Of a stretch of 40,279 nucleotides of DNA, positions 25,255 through 33,718 are shown piece after piece. Position 1 is the first letter of the stretch, and each line of letters begins with the position of its first letter. The notes below the pieces were generated by a model. That model made no database searches, had not been told where the DNA came from, and saw only the letters and a program-made list of their open reading frames with translations. The translations under genes were made by a program, and so were the position numbers. Source of the stretch: Candidatus Falkowella caecavicola. GTDB lineage: Bacteria > Bacillota > Clostridia > Oscillospirales > Ruminococcaceae. Where the stretch lies: assembly GCA_904420125.1 (NCBI GenBank), contig CAJFUK010000033.1:1-40279 (forward strand), read 5' to 3'.

Positions 25255-25673
25255 TCGGTAACTGCAATTTTCGACAGGGAATGTTTGATAAAAAAGCCAT
25301 TGTTCTTTGTATTCTTTGCATAATTTTTCCTGAAAGTGCTATTTTCCAAAATCTTTCTGTATAAAAATAATACACGGACTGCAACAAAAATAATACCATT
25401 TCCCACTTATATCATGTACGAGTTCCGGATCAGATGCCGGAGATGACAGAAAAAAATTTTTTTGGAGGTGGTTTGCAAACCCGGATCAGGCTATCCCTTT
25501 CGTGTATGCCGCCTGGACAACGACATACAAACGAAAAACTTGAAAACGAAAAAAATGACAACAGAAACCCCGGCAGAAGACTCAGCAGAGCCTTTTGCCG
25601 GGGTTTCTGTTTTATATGCCGTGTTTTCGATTGTCCTGTTCTGCTGCATTGGGCGGCGCCATCAGGAACCCGC
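25255..25673. other. Intergenic region between the PBP gene and the hydrogenase operon
   Basis: No gene is seen. It contains the operon promoter on the left and the PBP terminator on the right. A GGAGGTGGTTTGC stretch (25454 onward) resembles a ribosome binding site, but the reading frame behind it is not convincing. Confidence 0.4.
25561..25610 (-). terminator. Terminator of the penicillin-binding protein gene
   Basis: ACAGAAACCCCGGCA (25561-25575) pairs exactly with TGCCGGGGTTTCTGT (25596-25610). It lies about 65 nt beyond the PBP stop codon. On the minus strand it is followed by TGTCATTTTTTT. Confidence 0.75.
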
Positions 25674-27323
25674 TCATGCATCTCCTTCGGAAGGCTGCGT
25701 TTCCTGCCCACGCATCACACTATCGGCAATTTCCCGAAAAACCGGACCGGCCGATAGATTGCCGGACTCCCCGCCCTCGCAGAGGACCGCTGCGACATAT
25801 TCCGGATTTTCTGCGGGAAAAAATCCGACGATCCACGCTTGATTGATTTCTTCTCCGTTTTCATTATACCGTCCGGTCTGGGCTGTTCCTGTTTTTGCAC
25901 CAGCGGTCGTGACAGTCGGCAATCCTTCCTGATTGGCCTGGTCTTCCAGTGCGGAAACCATAAACGCCCGAATCTGAGCCGCTGTTTCCGGGTGGATGGC
26001 GGCCACCGGGGCCGGTGGCCGTTCCGCAGCATCCACCTGTATGCCGTCCTCGGTTGTTCCCTCCACCAGCCAGGGTGTCTGTGTTTTGCCTCCCTGCACG
26101 ATGCAGGCCGTCATCTGGGCCGCCTGCAAGGGGGTCATGGTCAGTAATCCCTGACCGAAGCTGATGTTGGCCAGATCTCCCGGATTGGGGAGTGCATCCG
26201 CAGAAGGTAGACTGCCCGCAGCGCCAACGATCCCATCGGCTAAAAAAATACTTTTGCCAAGCCCCATATCCGATGCTGTCTGCAAAAGTTTTTCCTTTCC
26301 GATTTTTTCTGCCAGAACAATGAAATAGGGATTACAGGATACTGTAAAAGCCTCTTTCATGCTCAGGGTTCCATGTCCATCCCGGTAATGGCAGTGAAAC
26401 ACTACTCCGTCGATGTCCACACTGCCTGTACAGGTATAGGAAAAATCAGCTGGAATTCCTGCTTCGAGAGCGGCAGCCGTGGTGACAATTTTAAAGATAG
26501 AGCCGGGACTGAAGGCATAGAGCGCCCGGTTGATCATGGGTGCTGTCTGGGTATCGGCAATACTCTCTTCCAGTGCGTTAGGAGAATAGGACGGGAAACT
26601 GGCCATGGCCCGGATTGCGGAAGTTTTCGCATCCAGGACGACAATCGCCCCGGATTCGATATACTGAGCGCCTGCCCGCTCGCAGATATCCTGAATCCGG
26701 CTGTCCAGCGTCAAAACCACCCCGCCTGTTGCCTCTGTCTGACCAAGCGGTTCTGCCTCTACCCCCTTGATATACCGTCCGGTTGCATCAACGGTGAAGG
26801 CCAGCTGGCTGGAAACGGTCTGGCGTTTTAAAAGGTCGTCATAGGCTGCTTCGATGCCGGTCACCCCCTGCCCGTCGGCATTGGTATAACCAATTACATG
26901 GGCGGCAGTCTGACGATCCTGATACCGCTCATAAGTCTGATAAACATCCAATCCCGGAAACGCCTTGGATGGATGCTTGAGCCGGATGGCAAAGGGCCGC
27001 CCGCTCTCCATCTGCTGCAGAATCCCTTCCCGGCTGACACCTCCAGGGGAATCGGCTTCCCGCACCAGAAAATCCACAAGCCCTCCGCTTCCCTCTGCCA
27101 CCGGATAGACAATTCCCTGGAATACCTCTTTCCGGTTCACCAGCGGCCGCAAATGGCAATCATAGATCTGTCCCCGGCTTTCCTGGACCGTTAATGTATA
27201 GCGCGACTGGTTCTGCGCGGCCTGCACCAGGCGGTCATCCTCTGTCAGCGCATAAATCCGCATCGAAAGCAGGGAAAAAAGCAGGGTAAAACAAAAAAAC
27301 ACGGTAATCAGCTGTTTTTGCAT
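25674..27323 (-). CDS. Class B penicillin-binding protein (transpeptidase)
   Basis: Cell-wall transpeptidase that cross-links peptidoglycan outside the membrane, 549 aa. One N-terminal membrane helix (about 5-23), a pedestal domain (RGQIYDCHLRPL at about 50 marks the conserved start), then the transpeptidase with SIFK (Ser275, Lys278), SCN (329-331) and KTGTA (477-481). The protein is short, with no PASTA domains, and resembles PBP2/SpoVD-type enzymes, perhaps for elongation or sporulation. The start at MQKQLI is inferred: the promoter -10 at 27352-27357 puts the transcript start near 27345, so the longer frame to 27479 is excluded. The ribosome binding site is weak (AAAGG 16 nt or GGTGTG 6 nt upstream), so MQRMW (27347) is an alternative. 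Confidence 0.9.
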   Translation of the reverse strand: MQKQLITVFFCFTLLFSLLSMRIYALTEDDRLVQAAQNQSRYTLTVQESRGQIYDCHLRPLVNRKEVFQGIVYPVAEGSGGLVDFLVREADSPGGVSREGILQQMESGRPFAIRLKHPSKAFPGLDVYQTYERYQDRQTAAHVIGYTNADGQGVTGIEAAYDDLLKRQTVSSQLAFTVDATGRYIKGVEAEPLGQTEATGGVVLTLDSRIQDICERAGAQYIESGAIVVLDAKTSAIRAMASFPSYSPNALEESIADTQTAPMINRALYAFSPGSIFKIVTTAAALEAGIPADFSYTCTGSVDIDGVVFHCHYRDGHGTLSMKEAFTVSCNPYFIVLAEKIGKEKLLQTASDMGLGKSIFLADGIVGAAGSLPSADALPNPGDLANISFGQGLLTMTPLQAAQMTACIVQGGKTQTPWLVEGTTEDGIQVDAAERPPAPVAAIHPETAAQIRAFMVSALEDQANQEGLPTVTTAGAKTGTAQTGRYNENGEEINQAWIVGFFPAENPEYVAAVLCEGGESGNLSAGPVFREIADSVMRGQETQPSEGDA

Positions 27324-27351
27324 CGATTCACACCACATCCTTTGCATGTTT

Positions 27352-27380
27352 TCTATAGTATGCCCAGGATACTCTGTCAA
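27352..27380 (-). promoter_or_regulatory. Promoter of the penicillin-binding protein gene
   Basis: TTGACA (27375-27380) and TATAGA (27352-27357) on the minus strand with 17-bp spacing. It leaves only about 22 nt of leader to MQKQL, which decides against longer starts. Confidence 0.75.
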
Positions 27381-27396
27381 TATCTGTTGATTGGTG

Positions 27397-27425
27397 TTGA
27401 CGGAACCAGAGATCTTTGCTAAAAT
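27397..27425 (+). promoter_or_regulatory. Promoter of the YcxB-like gene
   Basis: TTGACG (27397-27402) and TAAAAT (27420-27425), 17 bp apart, diverging from the PBP promoter. The start codon is 36 bp downstream behind AGAAAGGTG. Confidence 0.75.
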
Positions 27426-27460
27426 AAGGTTAATGTCGGAAAAAGAAAGGTGCGATTCAG

Positions 27461-27994
27461 ATGGAAGGCTCCAGAACATTTGCTTTAGAAACCAATATCA
27501 CTTCGTTAGACTATAGAAAGACAGCTTATTACGCGGCTTTTCTACGGAACAAAGCAGTTTTGCCCCTGTTGCTCGCGGGAATCGTCGCTAGCATTCTGGC
27601 CCTGGTTATCGAACTGGCTGTCCATCAGCAGTTTGGCTTTGTTTCCTTTGCCGCTGTGATGATCCTGGTGCTTGTAGTAGTGTACGGCGTGGTTGTCGAA
27701 TGCCGGATCAGCGGATATATTCGCTCCAGCAAAAGCCGTTTTGAAACTCCCACTCAGGTTTCCCTGTCTGCAGAAGGGTTTTCCTGCCAAAATGAATTTT
27801 TTTCTTGCCGGCTTCCCTGGGAACAGGTCTACCGGATTGATGAGATGAAGGATTTTCTGCTGATTTATATCAGTACCCGCCAGTTTGTGATTCTTCCCAA
27901 AAATGCCATGGAATCAGAAAGCGCTGTGCTGGATTTAAAAAAATTGCTGCTGGAATCGGTTGAACGTTCGAAAATCCATTTCCGTGACCGGTAA
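27461..27994 (+). CDS. YcxB-like membrane protein
   Basis: 177 aa with two closely spaced transmembrane helices (about 34-52 and 58-78) and a C-terminal soluble domain. The C-terminal pattern LPWEQVYRIDEMKDFLLIYISTRQFVILPKNAM is the hallmark of YcxB/YcxB-C proteins, whose function is unknown. The start is supported by AGAAAGGTG 8 nt upstream and a good divergent promoter. It stands alone, back to back with the PBP gene, with no further functional clue. Confidence 0.8.
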   Translation: MEGSRTFALETNITSLDYRKTAYYAAFLRNKAVLPLLLAGIVASILALVIELAVHQQFGFVSFAAVMILVLVVVYGVVVECRISGYIRSSKSRFETPTQVSLSAEGFSCQNEFFSCRLPWEQVYRIDEMKDFLLIYISTRQFVILPKNAMESESAVLDLKKLLLESVERSKIHFRDR

Positions 27995-28070
27995 CAGGTT
28001 TTCCTTTTTTGCAAAATGTATCCGCCAAAAAGAACACGGGTGCTTTGAATCGAAGCGCGATAACATATTT

Positions 28071-28106
28071 AAATATACAAAATATGCAAAATATTCAGAA
28101 TATACA
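28071..28106. repeat. Four tandem 9-bp AT-rich repeats
   Basis: AAATATACA, AAATATGCA, AAATATTCA and GAATATACA follow one another without gaps. They lie downstream of the YcxB-like gene and directly before a hairpin. They could be a protein-binding array or slippage product. No gene spans them convincingly. Confidence 0.7.
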
Positions 28107-28138
28107 GAAGGGCGCTGCAGGCCTGCAGTGCCCTTCTG
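28105..28138. terminator. 16-bp hairpin after the YcxB-like gene
   Basis: CAGAAGGGCGCTGCAG pairs with CTGCAGTGCCCTTCTG (one G-U) across a 2-nt loop. A T tract is missing right after it. Probably a factor-assisted terminator or 3'-end stabiliser. Confidence 0.5.
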
Positions 28139-28300
28139 CCGTTAAAGCGACCCCTGTTTTTGTATTGCCATCACCATCATCACCTGTATGTCAAGCACGC
28201 GACAAAAATATATCTGAAAACAGAAATCTGCAGTCATTCATCGCTGATGTTCTGAAATGTTTCCTCCTGCGTGTCATATTGGCTTTGTGTGTTTTCAATC

Positions 28301-29126
28301 TTATTCTTTTGTCTCGGAAGATATTTTATGAAAACGTATCACCCACTGGTTAAACATTTCTTCTGATCCATCATATTTGGATTTCTGAATGGCCATGGAT
28401 ATTTGTGCTGCATCGCTTTGGCAATCGGTTAATTGGGATGTAACATATCTGTCAATGTATTGAACATCTGAAGAAAGTCCATGAACAGGTTTCAATAGCG
28501 GTTTATCCTGAATGGAGCCATACATTTCCTGATCGTCGGCTTTCATATGATGAAGAATTATTACAAACTGGTTGATACGCTTCTGGTTGTGAACTGTTAA
28601 TGATGCGAGTATCAGGAGATCGTATCTGTCATTTTTTTGCACAACAACTGGATTGAGCTGAGGCGTTATTTTTAAAAAGCCTTTAAATTCAGCTGGTATG
28701 CTTGTTTCTGCTGCTTTTTTGTAGCGACCAATAGAGATTGAGGATGATGGCATGTCCAATTTCTGATATCAAGCAGTTCGTTCAGTCCTTCTACCACCTC
28801 ATCAGAAAGCGATGCGGTTAAATAGCCTTCTTTTCAAGATATTTTCGTAAACTGATATATGAAAATGAACGACTCTGATGGTCTGCGGATAACTTCAAAA
28901 TCTTACGTTGTCTGTACAGAAGCTTATCATTAATATCGTCATATGCTTTAGCAGGAATATATTTTGCATCAGAATTGAATAAAAGAGTTTCTGCTTCGTC
29001 GGCGTATCCCCTGTATTTTTCTCAGTTTACAATTACTCCAGAAATCAGCATTTCAAGGGCAACACATCTATTTTGAATATCATCAATAGCAAACTGCTTG
29101 AACTGCTTTTTGGAACCGTTAGACAT
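28301..29126 (-). pseudogene. HEPN-like protein, degraded (one nonsense codon, two frameshifts)
   Basis: Read on the minus strand, a protein of about 270 residues can be rebuilt from MSNGSKKQFKQFAIDDIQ, with a start codon at 29126-29124 behind AGGGGGAAAG, to VIRFHKISSETKE. It is interrupted by an in-frame TGA after SGVIVN, which one base change would turn into Trp. A frameshift follows near LEKKA/YLTASLSDE and another near SLLVATKK/AAETSIPAEF. The middle contains ELLDIRNWTCHHP, with Arg-x4-His, the catalytic motif of HEPN ribonucleases common in toxins and anti-phage proteins. The helical composition fits. The C-terminal half (from KAAETSIPAEF) stays open over about 135 codons. The gene is probably dead. 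HEPN membership is inferred from the motif. Confidence 0.6.
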
Positions 29127-29191
29127 AAAACTTTCCCCCTGCAATCATGCGATTCTGCTGAATGGATGTGCTTACTCAATCAATCATCATA

Positions 29192-29372
29192 CTAAAACTT
29201 CTCACAAAACTGCTTGACCCGTTTTGTGTATTGATCAATGTCTGTTTTTATCGTGCTTTTATAATGATTGAAATTTTCGTTCTGCGGAACAATTTTGACT
29301 TTTTTATTATCATAATCACAAACATCCCATCATCCGGGTATCGTATTTCACGATTTCACTTTTATAAGGCAT
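29192..29372 (-). pseudogene. Short remnant upstream of the HEPN-like pseudogene
   Basis: A minus-strand frame starts at ATG 29372-29370 behind GGAGAG (MPYKSEIVKYDTRMMG) and resumes one base out of frame as DVCDYDNKKVKIVPQNENFN up to a TAG at 29192. The span of 181 nt is one more than a multiple of three, so a single-base shift explains it. About 60 residues. I do not recognise it. It sits just upstream of the HEPN-like pseudogene in the same direction, so the two may have been a small two-gene module such as antitoxin and toxin. Confidence 0.4.
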
Positions 29373-29771
29373 TTCATCTCTCCATTGATCTGAACGGTTT
29401 ACCGGTCAGGCTTTATATGAAATCAAGGCTCCATTATTATCCAGCGCAGTTTGTCCACAAGACAGTATGAGCAATTGCAGGTAAAAGTTCAGGGGATCCC
29501 CCGCCCGATTCATTTGTTTTCTGACTTTGGCCGCTCAATACTGCCCTCGCTTTTATCCATCTGCTCCGCCAGTTCAAAGAAGATTTTCCCTTTCTACACA
29601 TCTACACATCTACACAGCAATAACTGCAAAGTATCGGCCGGATCCGCTGTTTCCCCGATTTTCAGCACCCAGGCGGTTATTTCCCTCCAACACCAGCCAG
29701 GCCCTGCGGCTTTTTACCGCAGGGCCTGGCTAAACTTATTATGCGCAAACTATGCACAGACTATGCACGAA
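29373..29771. other. Gene-free stretch with decayed fragments
   Basis: No intact gene. On the minus strand 29522-29590 reads KIFFELAEQMDKSEG and further to a stop, perhaps another gene tail. Three tandem copies of an 8-bp unit (CTACACAT, CTACACAT, CTACACAG) lie at 29594-29617. A 14-bp hairpin (29696-29730) ends the stretch. Confidence 0.4.
29696..29730 (-). terminator. Hairpin downstream of queT
   Basis: GCCAGGCCCTGCGG pairs exactly with CCGCAGGGCCTGGC around a 7-nt loop, about 40 nt after the queT stop. There is no T tract on the minus strand, so termination strength is uncertain. Confidence 0.5.
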
Positions 29772-30254
29772 TTATGCACCAATCGCACGCATAAAGGATT
29801 CGTTTTTTTCCAACAGTCTGAAAATAGGGCACCCCAGTACTGTTACAACCACGAATTCTCCAAAAGCCACGCTCAAAAAATTGAGCCAGAATGGCAGTTC
29901 CTGAAATAAAATGGTCAATTCCGCCCCAACAATCAACCCATTAGCAAGCACCGGAAACAGCGACGCGATCCAAATATTTTTTCTGCAAAGTACAATCCCC
30001 ACAACAGCGATAAGTGTCGCCAACGTTCCAAATCCGATATCCCAAATTCCCAAAGGGCTGAAAAAATTAGCGATCAGGCAGCCCACCGTCATCGAAACCG
30101 CATAATCTTTATGGTAAACACAGAGCAGCACCAGAATTTCTGAAATCCGGAACTGCACAGAGCCATAAGAAAGAGGAGAGATTGCAACAGTCAGAACCAC
30201 ATAAACCGCTGCCGCCATCGTCATTCTGGTTAATCTTTTTACATTTCGTGTCAT
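29772..30254 (-). CDS. queT: QueT family queuosine-precursor transporter (ECF S component)
   Basis: Substrate-binding membrane subunit of an energy-coupling-factor importer, 160 aa, with about five hydrophobic helices (first at MTMAAAVYVVLTVAISPL). The stretch VQFRISEILVLLCVYHKDYAV is characteristic of QueT. It should import preQ1 or a related queuosine precursor together with EcfA/A'/T, encoded elsewhere. AGGAG lies 8 nt before the start. A preQ1-I riboswitch directly upstream confirms the substrate assignment. Confidence 0.92.
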   Translation of the reverse strand: MTRNVKRLTRMTMAAAVYVVLTVAISPLSYGSVQFRISEILVLLCVYHKDYAVSMTVGCLIANFFSPLGIWDIGFGTLATLIAVVGIVLCRKNIWIASLFPVLANGLIVGAELTILFQELPFWLNFLSVAFGEFVVVTVLGCPIFRLLEKNESFMRAIGA

Positions 30255-30262
30255 ATTTCATT

Positions 30263-30307
30263 CTCCTTGTTTTTTAGTTCTGGGATGGTTATGCAAGGAA
30301 CATCCCG
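30263..30307 (-). promoter_or_regulatory. preQ1-I riboswitch controlling queT
   Basis: On the minus strand GGGATG and CATCCC form the P1 stem around a C-rich loop (TTCCTTGCATAAC). The A-rich tail AGAACTAAAAAAC follows and then the Shine-Dalgarno AAGGAG. The short hairpin, the A-rich tail that packs into its groove, and the tail abutting the ribosome binding site are the preQ1 class I pattern. It probably acts on translation, since no terminator lies between it and queT. A weak promoter TTGGCA-17-TTATCT overlaps the rplL terminator just upstream. Confidence 0.85.
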
Positions 30308-30320
30308 AAACAGATAAGTC

Positions 30321-30353
30321 ACATAAAAAGGCGCTGCCAATCGGCAGCGCCTT
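30321..30353 (-). terminator. Terminator of the rplJ-rplL operon
   Basis: AAGGCGCTGCC and its complement around GATT, followed on the minus strand by TTTTTATGT. It ends the operon about 130 nt after rplL, before the queT riboswitch. rpoB is not found after rplL. Confidence 0.85.
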
Positions 30354-30479
30354 CCTTTGTCATTTTTAAGTATATAACCAAAGCATGCCCGACAGGCATG
30401 ACTCAACAGTCATATAGAAAGCGCAAAACAGGCGTTGTCCAGGCGCCTGTCCGCGTCCACAGGAGCCCAAAGAACCGAA

Positions 30480-30857
30480 TTACTTCAGTTCTACTTTTGC
30501 GCCGGCTTCTTCCAGTTTCTTCTTCATTTCCTCAGCGTCTGCTTTGGATACAGCTTCTTTGATGGTCTTCGGAGCGCCGTCAACCAGCTCTTTTGCTTCT
30601 TTCAGGCCCAGACCGGTGATTTCTTTTACAGTTTTGATTACGTTCATTTTGCTGTCTCCAGCAGCAGCCAGAACAACATCAAACTCTGTTTTTTCTTCAA
30701 CAGCAGCAGCAGCCGGAGCAGCAGCAGCGGCAACAGCAACCGGAGCAGCAGCAGATACGCCGAATTCTTCTTCCAGAGCTTTAACCAGTTCGGACAGTTC
30801 CAGAACTGTCAGTGCTTTTACGTCTTCGATTAATTTTAATACTTTTTCACTAGCCAT
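30480..30857 (-). CDS. rplL: Ribosomal protein bL12 (L7/L12)
   Basis: Stalk protein of the large ribosomal subunit that recruits translational GTPases, 125 aa. The N-terminal dimerisation domain ([14 protein letters not shown]), an Ala-rich hinge ([17 protein letters not shown]) and the C-terminal factor-binding domain ([20 protein letters not shown]) are all typical. The start is set by GGAGG 8 nt before MASEK. Downstream of rplJ in one operon, controlled by the L10 leader. Confidence 0.98.
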   Translation of the reverse strand: MASEKVLKLIEDVKALTVLELSELVKALEEEFGVSAAAPVAVAAAAAPAAAAVEEKTEFDVVLAAAGDSKMNVIKTVKEITGLGLKEAKELVDGAPKTIKEAVSKADAEEMKKKLEEAGAKVELK

Positions 30858-30931
30858 GGTAAAATCCTCCATTAATTTAATTCTTGTTTTTCATCTTTCC
30901 CTACAGATCTTCATCCATATCTGTATGAAGA

Positions 30932-31462
30932 TTACGCAGACTGCTTTTCCGCAATCTGATTCAGAGCAATCACCAGCCCACGCAGATTTGCATTGAGCAC
31001 GTTGGCAAAGCCGGAGATCGGCGCATTGAGTCCGCCGAGCGCCTTTGCGATAAGAACTTCCCTGGAAGGAAGTTTTGCCAGTTCATTGACGCCGTCCACG
31101 CTCAGAACCTTACCCTCTACAAAGCCGGCCTTAATATTAAACACATCCTTCTGCTTGTCAGCAAAAGCGGCCAGAATCTTTGCCGGAGCCACTGCATCCT
31201 GACTCAAAGCAATCGCGGTTGTGCCTTCCAGAACCCCGTTGAGTTCCTCCAGATTTGCGTTTTTCGCTGCAAAACGGAGCATGGTGTTTTTGACAACGAA
31301 ATAATCCACTCCAGCTTCACGCAGCTCTTTACGGAGCTTTGTATCGTCTGCAACACTGATGCCCTTATAGTCAACGATCACGCCGGAAACTGCGTTTTGC
31401 AGCTTTTCCGTCAATGCAAGGACCAGTTCCTTTTTGGACTGTAATACTTTCTCATTTGGCAA
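30932..31462 (-). CDS. rplJ: Ribosomal protein uL10
   Basis: Base of the ribosomal stalk that carries L12 dimers, 176 aa. The N-terminus PNEKVLQSKKELV and the central VVDYKGISVADDTKLRKELREA-type segment are clear L10. It begins with TTG (31462), with AGGTG 7 nt upstream; no ATG fits. First gene of the rplJ-rplL unit with its own promoter and attenuated leader. Confidence 0.97.
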   Translation of the reverse strand: MPNEKVLQSKKELVLALTEKLQNAVSGVIVDYKGISVADDTKLRKELREAGVDYFVVKNTMLRFAAKNANLEELNGVLEGTTAIALSQDAVAPAKILAAFADKQKDVFNIKAGFVEGKVLSVDGVNELAKLPSREVLIAKALGGLNAPISGFANVLNANLRGLVIALNQIAEKQSA

Positions 31463-31515
31463 CTTGATTCACCTCACCTTTTTCCGGATCACTCCGGTCC
31501 ATGAAGCCGCCGGTA

Positions 31516-31660
31516 AAAACAAAAAACTCTTTTCCTGCACAACCGCAGAAAAAGAGCATAAAGATACGAATGATATCGAATCAGCTTGCTTTTCCTCGGC
31601 AGGCGGCCTGTTGGCGGTTACGGAACAAATGTTCCACCTGCTGTCTTTAGAAATACAGCG
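31516..31660 (-). promoter_or_regulatory. L10 leader with transcription attenuator
   Basis: The minus-strand leader contains GACAGCAGGTGG, an AACATTTGTT hairpin and GCCTGCCGAGG, the conserved elements of the Gram-positive L10 leader that binds the L10-L12 complex. Further down CTCTTTTTCTGC and GCAGGAAAAGAG form a hairpin (31528-31556) followed by TTTTTTGTTTT (31516-31527), an intrinsic attenuator. Excess L10-L12 is expected to bind the leader and favour termination. Confidence 0.85.
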
Positions 31661-31666
31661 TTTTTA

Positions 31667-31695
31667 ATTATAGCAAACAGATATGCCTTTGTCAA
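31667..31695 (-). promoter_or_regulatory. Promoter of rplJ-rplL
   Basis: Consensus TTGACA (31690-31695) and TATAAT (31667-31672) on the minus strand, exactly 17 bp apart, as expected for a highly expressed ribosomal operon. Leader length to rplJ is about 200 nt. Confidence 0.92.
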
Positions 31696-31798
31696 TACCC
31701 AAATCAAACAAAAAGCAAAACATGCAAGCCGGATAATCCGATCAAATTGCCAGATTTAAACCGCAAGCATAAAATCTGTCTGTCTCCGAGTAAAAATG

Positions 31799-31829
31799 AA
31801 ACTTCCGCCGCCAAAGCGGCGGAAAGTTT
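31799..31829 (-). terminator. Terminator after rplA
   Basis: A GC-rich stem (CCGCCG/CGGCGG extended by AACTT/AAGTT with one bulge) begins about 35 nt after rplA and is followed on the minus strand by CATTTTTACT. It separates the secE-rplA unit from the rplJ promoter. Confidence 0.8.
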
Positions 31830-31863
31830 ATTTTCACTTGTCTGCAAGAAGCGAGCGTAAAAC

Positions 31864-32556
31864 TTACGCGAATCTTGCAGTATTGATGCGTACGCCCGGA
31901 CCCATCGTAGAAGCGACGACACAGGACTTAATATACTGGCCCTTTGCAGCAGCCGGCTTTGCCTTAACGATTGCCTCCATGAGTGTGTTAAAGTTTTCCT
32001 CCAGCTTCTCAGCTTTAAAGGAAGCTTTTCCAATCGGGCAGTGAATGATGTTGGTTTTATCCAAACGGTACTCGATTTTACCGGCTTTCGCTTCTGTAAC
32101 TGCACGCGCGACATCCGGTGTTACCGTACCCGCTTTGGGGTTTGGCATTAAACCACGGGGACCAAGAACCTTACCCAGTCGACCGACAACACCCATCATA
32201 TCCGGGGTTGCGATTACTACGTCAAAATCCATAAAGCCGTCGTTCTGGATCTTGGTGACAAATTCCTCTGCGCCAACATATTCAGCTCCAGCCTCTTCTG
32301 CCAGCTTAACGTTCTCTCCTTTTGCAAAAACGAGAACACGAACCTGTTTACCGGTTCCGTTCGGCAGCACAACAGCGCCGCGAACCTGCTGGTCAGCGTG
32401 ACGGGAGTCCACGCCTAAACGAACATGGACCTCTACGGTCTCATCAAATTTTGCCTTTGCCGTATCAACGACCAAAGACAAAGCCTCTGCAGGATCGTAC
32501 TGTTTTGTACGATCAATGGTTTTTACACTATCGGTATATTTTTTACCGTGTTTCAT
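31864..32556 (-). CDS. rplA: Ribosomal protein uL1
   Basis: Large-subunit protein of the L1 stalk, which helps tRNA exit, 230 aa. The N-terminal [16 protein letters not shown] and the signature [18 protein letters not shown] are unmistakable. It follows rplK by 78 bp. In many bacteria L1 represses its own operon by binding the mRNA. No obvious L1 mimic was traced here. Confidence 0.98.
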   Translation of the reverse strand: MKHGKKYTDSVKTIDRTKQYDPAEALSLVVDTAKAKFDETVEVHVRLGVDSRHADQQVRGAVVLPNGTGKQVRVLVFAKGENVKLAEEAGAEYVGAEEFVTKIQNDGFMDFDVVIATPDMMGVVGRLGKVLGPRGLMPNPKAGTVTPDVARAVTEAKAGKIEYRLDKTNIIHCPIGKASFKAEKLEENFNTLMEAIVKAKPAAAKGQYIKSCVVASTMGPGVRINTARFA

Positions 32557-32634
32557 GACTTTTTTCCTCCCTCATGAGTGGTCTAAGACTGTCTACAGCC
32601 TTTAACGGAAAGTTCCTCCCACCAGCGGGGTCAA

Positions 32635-33060
32635 CTAATCGACTACTTCAATGCCCATGGATCTGGCTGTACCAGCCACCATGCTCATCGCAGCTTCGAG
32701 GCTGCCTGCATTCAGGTCAGGCATTTTCTGCTCGGCGATCTTTTGAACCTGCGCCTTTGTAATCTTTGCTACTTTTGTTTTATTGGGCACGCCGGAACCG
32801 CTTTCAATTCCGCAAGCCTTTTTGATCAGAACCGGGGCCGGCGGTGTTTTGGTTACGAATGTAAAAGAGCGGTCTGCGTAAATTGTGATAATAACCGGAA
32901 CGATGGTTCCCATATCGCCTTTTGTGCGCTCGTTATATTCTTTTACAAATGCCATACCGTTTACGCCGTACGGACCGAGAGCCGGACCGACCGGCGGCGC
33001 CATGGTTGCTTTACCTGCAGGGATCTGAAGCTTCACGATACCTACTACTTTCTGAGCCAT
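32635..33060 (-). CDS. rplK: Ribosomal protein uL11
   Basis: Protein of the GTPase-associated centre, 141 aa, and substrate of the PrmA methyltransferase encoded at 38419-39339. [20 protein letters not shown] and the C-terminal [13 protein letters not shown] are diagnostic. The start at MAQKVV is set by GGAGGT 7 nt upstream; a start five codons earlier would lie on that site. Confidence 0.98.
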   Translation of the reverse strand: MAQKVVGIVKLQIPAGKATMAPPVGPALGPYGVNGMAFVKEYNERTKGDMGTIVPVIITIYADRSFTFVTKTPPAPVLIKKACGIESGSGVPNKTKVAKITKAQVQKIAEQKMPDLNAGSLEAAMSMVAGTARSMGIEVVD

Positions 33061-33172
33061 TGTTTGCACCTCCAAAATAATGTGGTAATCGGCGGAACAG
33101 ACATTATCTCCGTTCCTCCCACGGTATGCAGCCGCCCTTTGGCCGCTGCATACAAATCAAACATAGAATGCG

Positions 33173-33697
33173 CTAGTCTTTTACAACCCGCACCTGTCCG
33201 AGATCCAGCGCAACCGGAGTTTCCCGGCCGAACATGGAAACGGCCACCTGCACCTGGTTGTGCTCCAGATCGACGGTCTGGACCGTACCGACAAACCCTT
33301 CCATTGGGCCGTCAATAATCTCCACACTGTCGCCTACAGCATACTGCACTTCTACCTGCCGCACCTCAACACCCAATGCGTCCACTTCCTCTTTGGTCAG
33401 CGGAACCGGTTTTGAAGACGGGCCGACAAAACCGGTAACGCCGCGGATATTCCGCACGACATACCAGGAATCATCGGTTAAAATCATTTTCACGAGCACA
33501 TAGCTCGGAAAAATTTTGCGTTCTACTTCACGCTTCTGGTTATCCTTGATTTCGATCACTTTTTCCGTGGGGACCCGCACCTCATGAATCAAGTCATGCA
33601 GTTTACGATTTTCCACCACTTTTTCAATGTTCTGCGCCACTTTATTCTCGTATCCGGAATAGGTGTGGATAACATACCATCTTGCAGTTTCTGACAT
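33173..33697 (-). CDS. nusG: Transcription elongation/termination factor NusG
   Basis: Binds the RNA polymerase clamp and modulates pausing and transcription-translation coupling, 174 aa. The NGN domain (ARWYVIHTYSGYENKVAQNI, FPSYVLVKM, GVTGFVG) and C-terminal KOW domain (GDSVEIIDGPMEGFVGTV) are both complete. Standard place between secE and rplK. Confidence 0.98.
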   Translation of the reverse strand: MSETARWYVIHTYSGYENKVAQNIEKVVENRKLHDLIHEVRVPTEKVIEIKDNQKREVERKIFPSYVLVKMILTDDSWYVVRNIRGVTGFVGPSSKPVPLTKEEVDALGVEVRQVEVQYAVGDSVEIIDGPMEGFVGTVQTVDLEHNQVQVAVSMFGRETPVALDLGQVRVVKD

Positions 33698-33718
33698 AAA
33701 GATCAGTCCCTTCGTGGG

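Noticed and set aside
28009..28353. Plus-strand 114-codon frame with NIQNMQNIQNIQ repeat
   Set aside because: The peptide repeat only reflects the 9-bp DNA repeats. The frame crosses a hairpin, lacks a ribosome binding site and overlaps the HEPN pseudogene.
29594..29617. Possible CRISPR-like repeats
   Set aside because: There are only three gapless 8-bp units with no spacers, so it is a simple tandem repeat.
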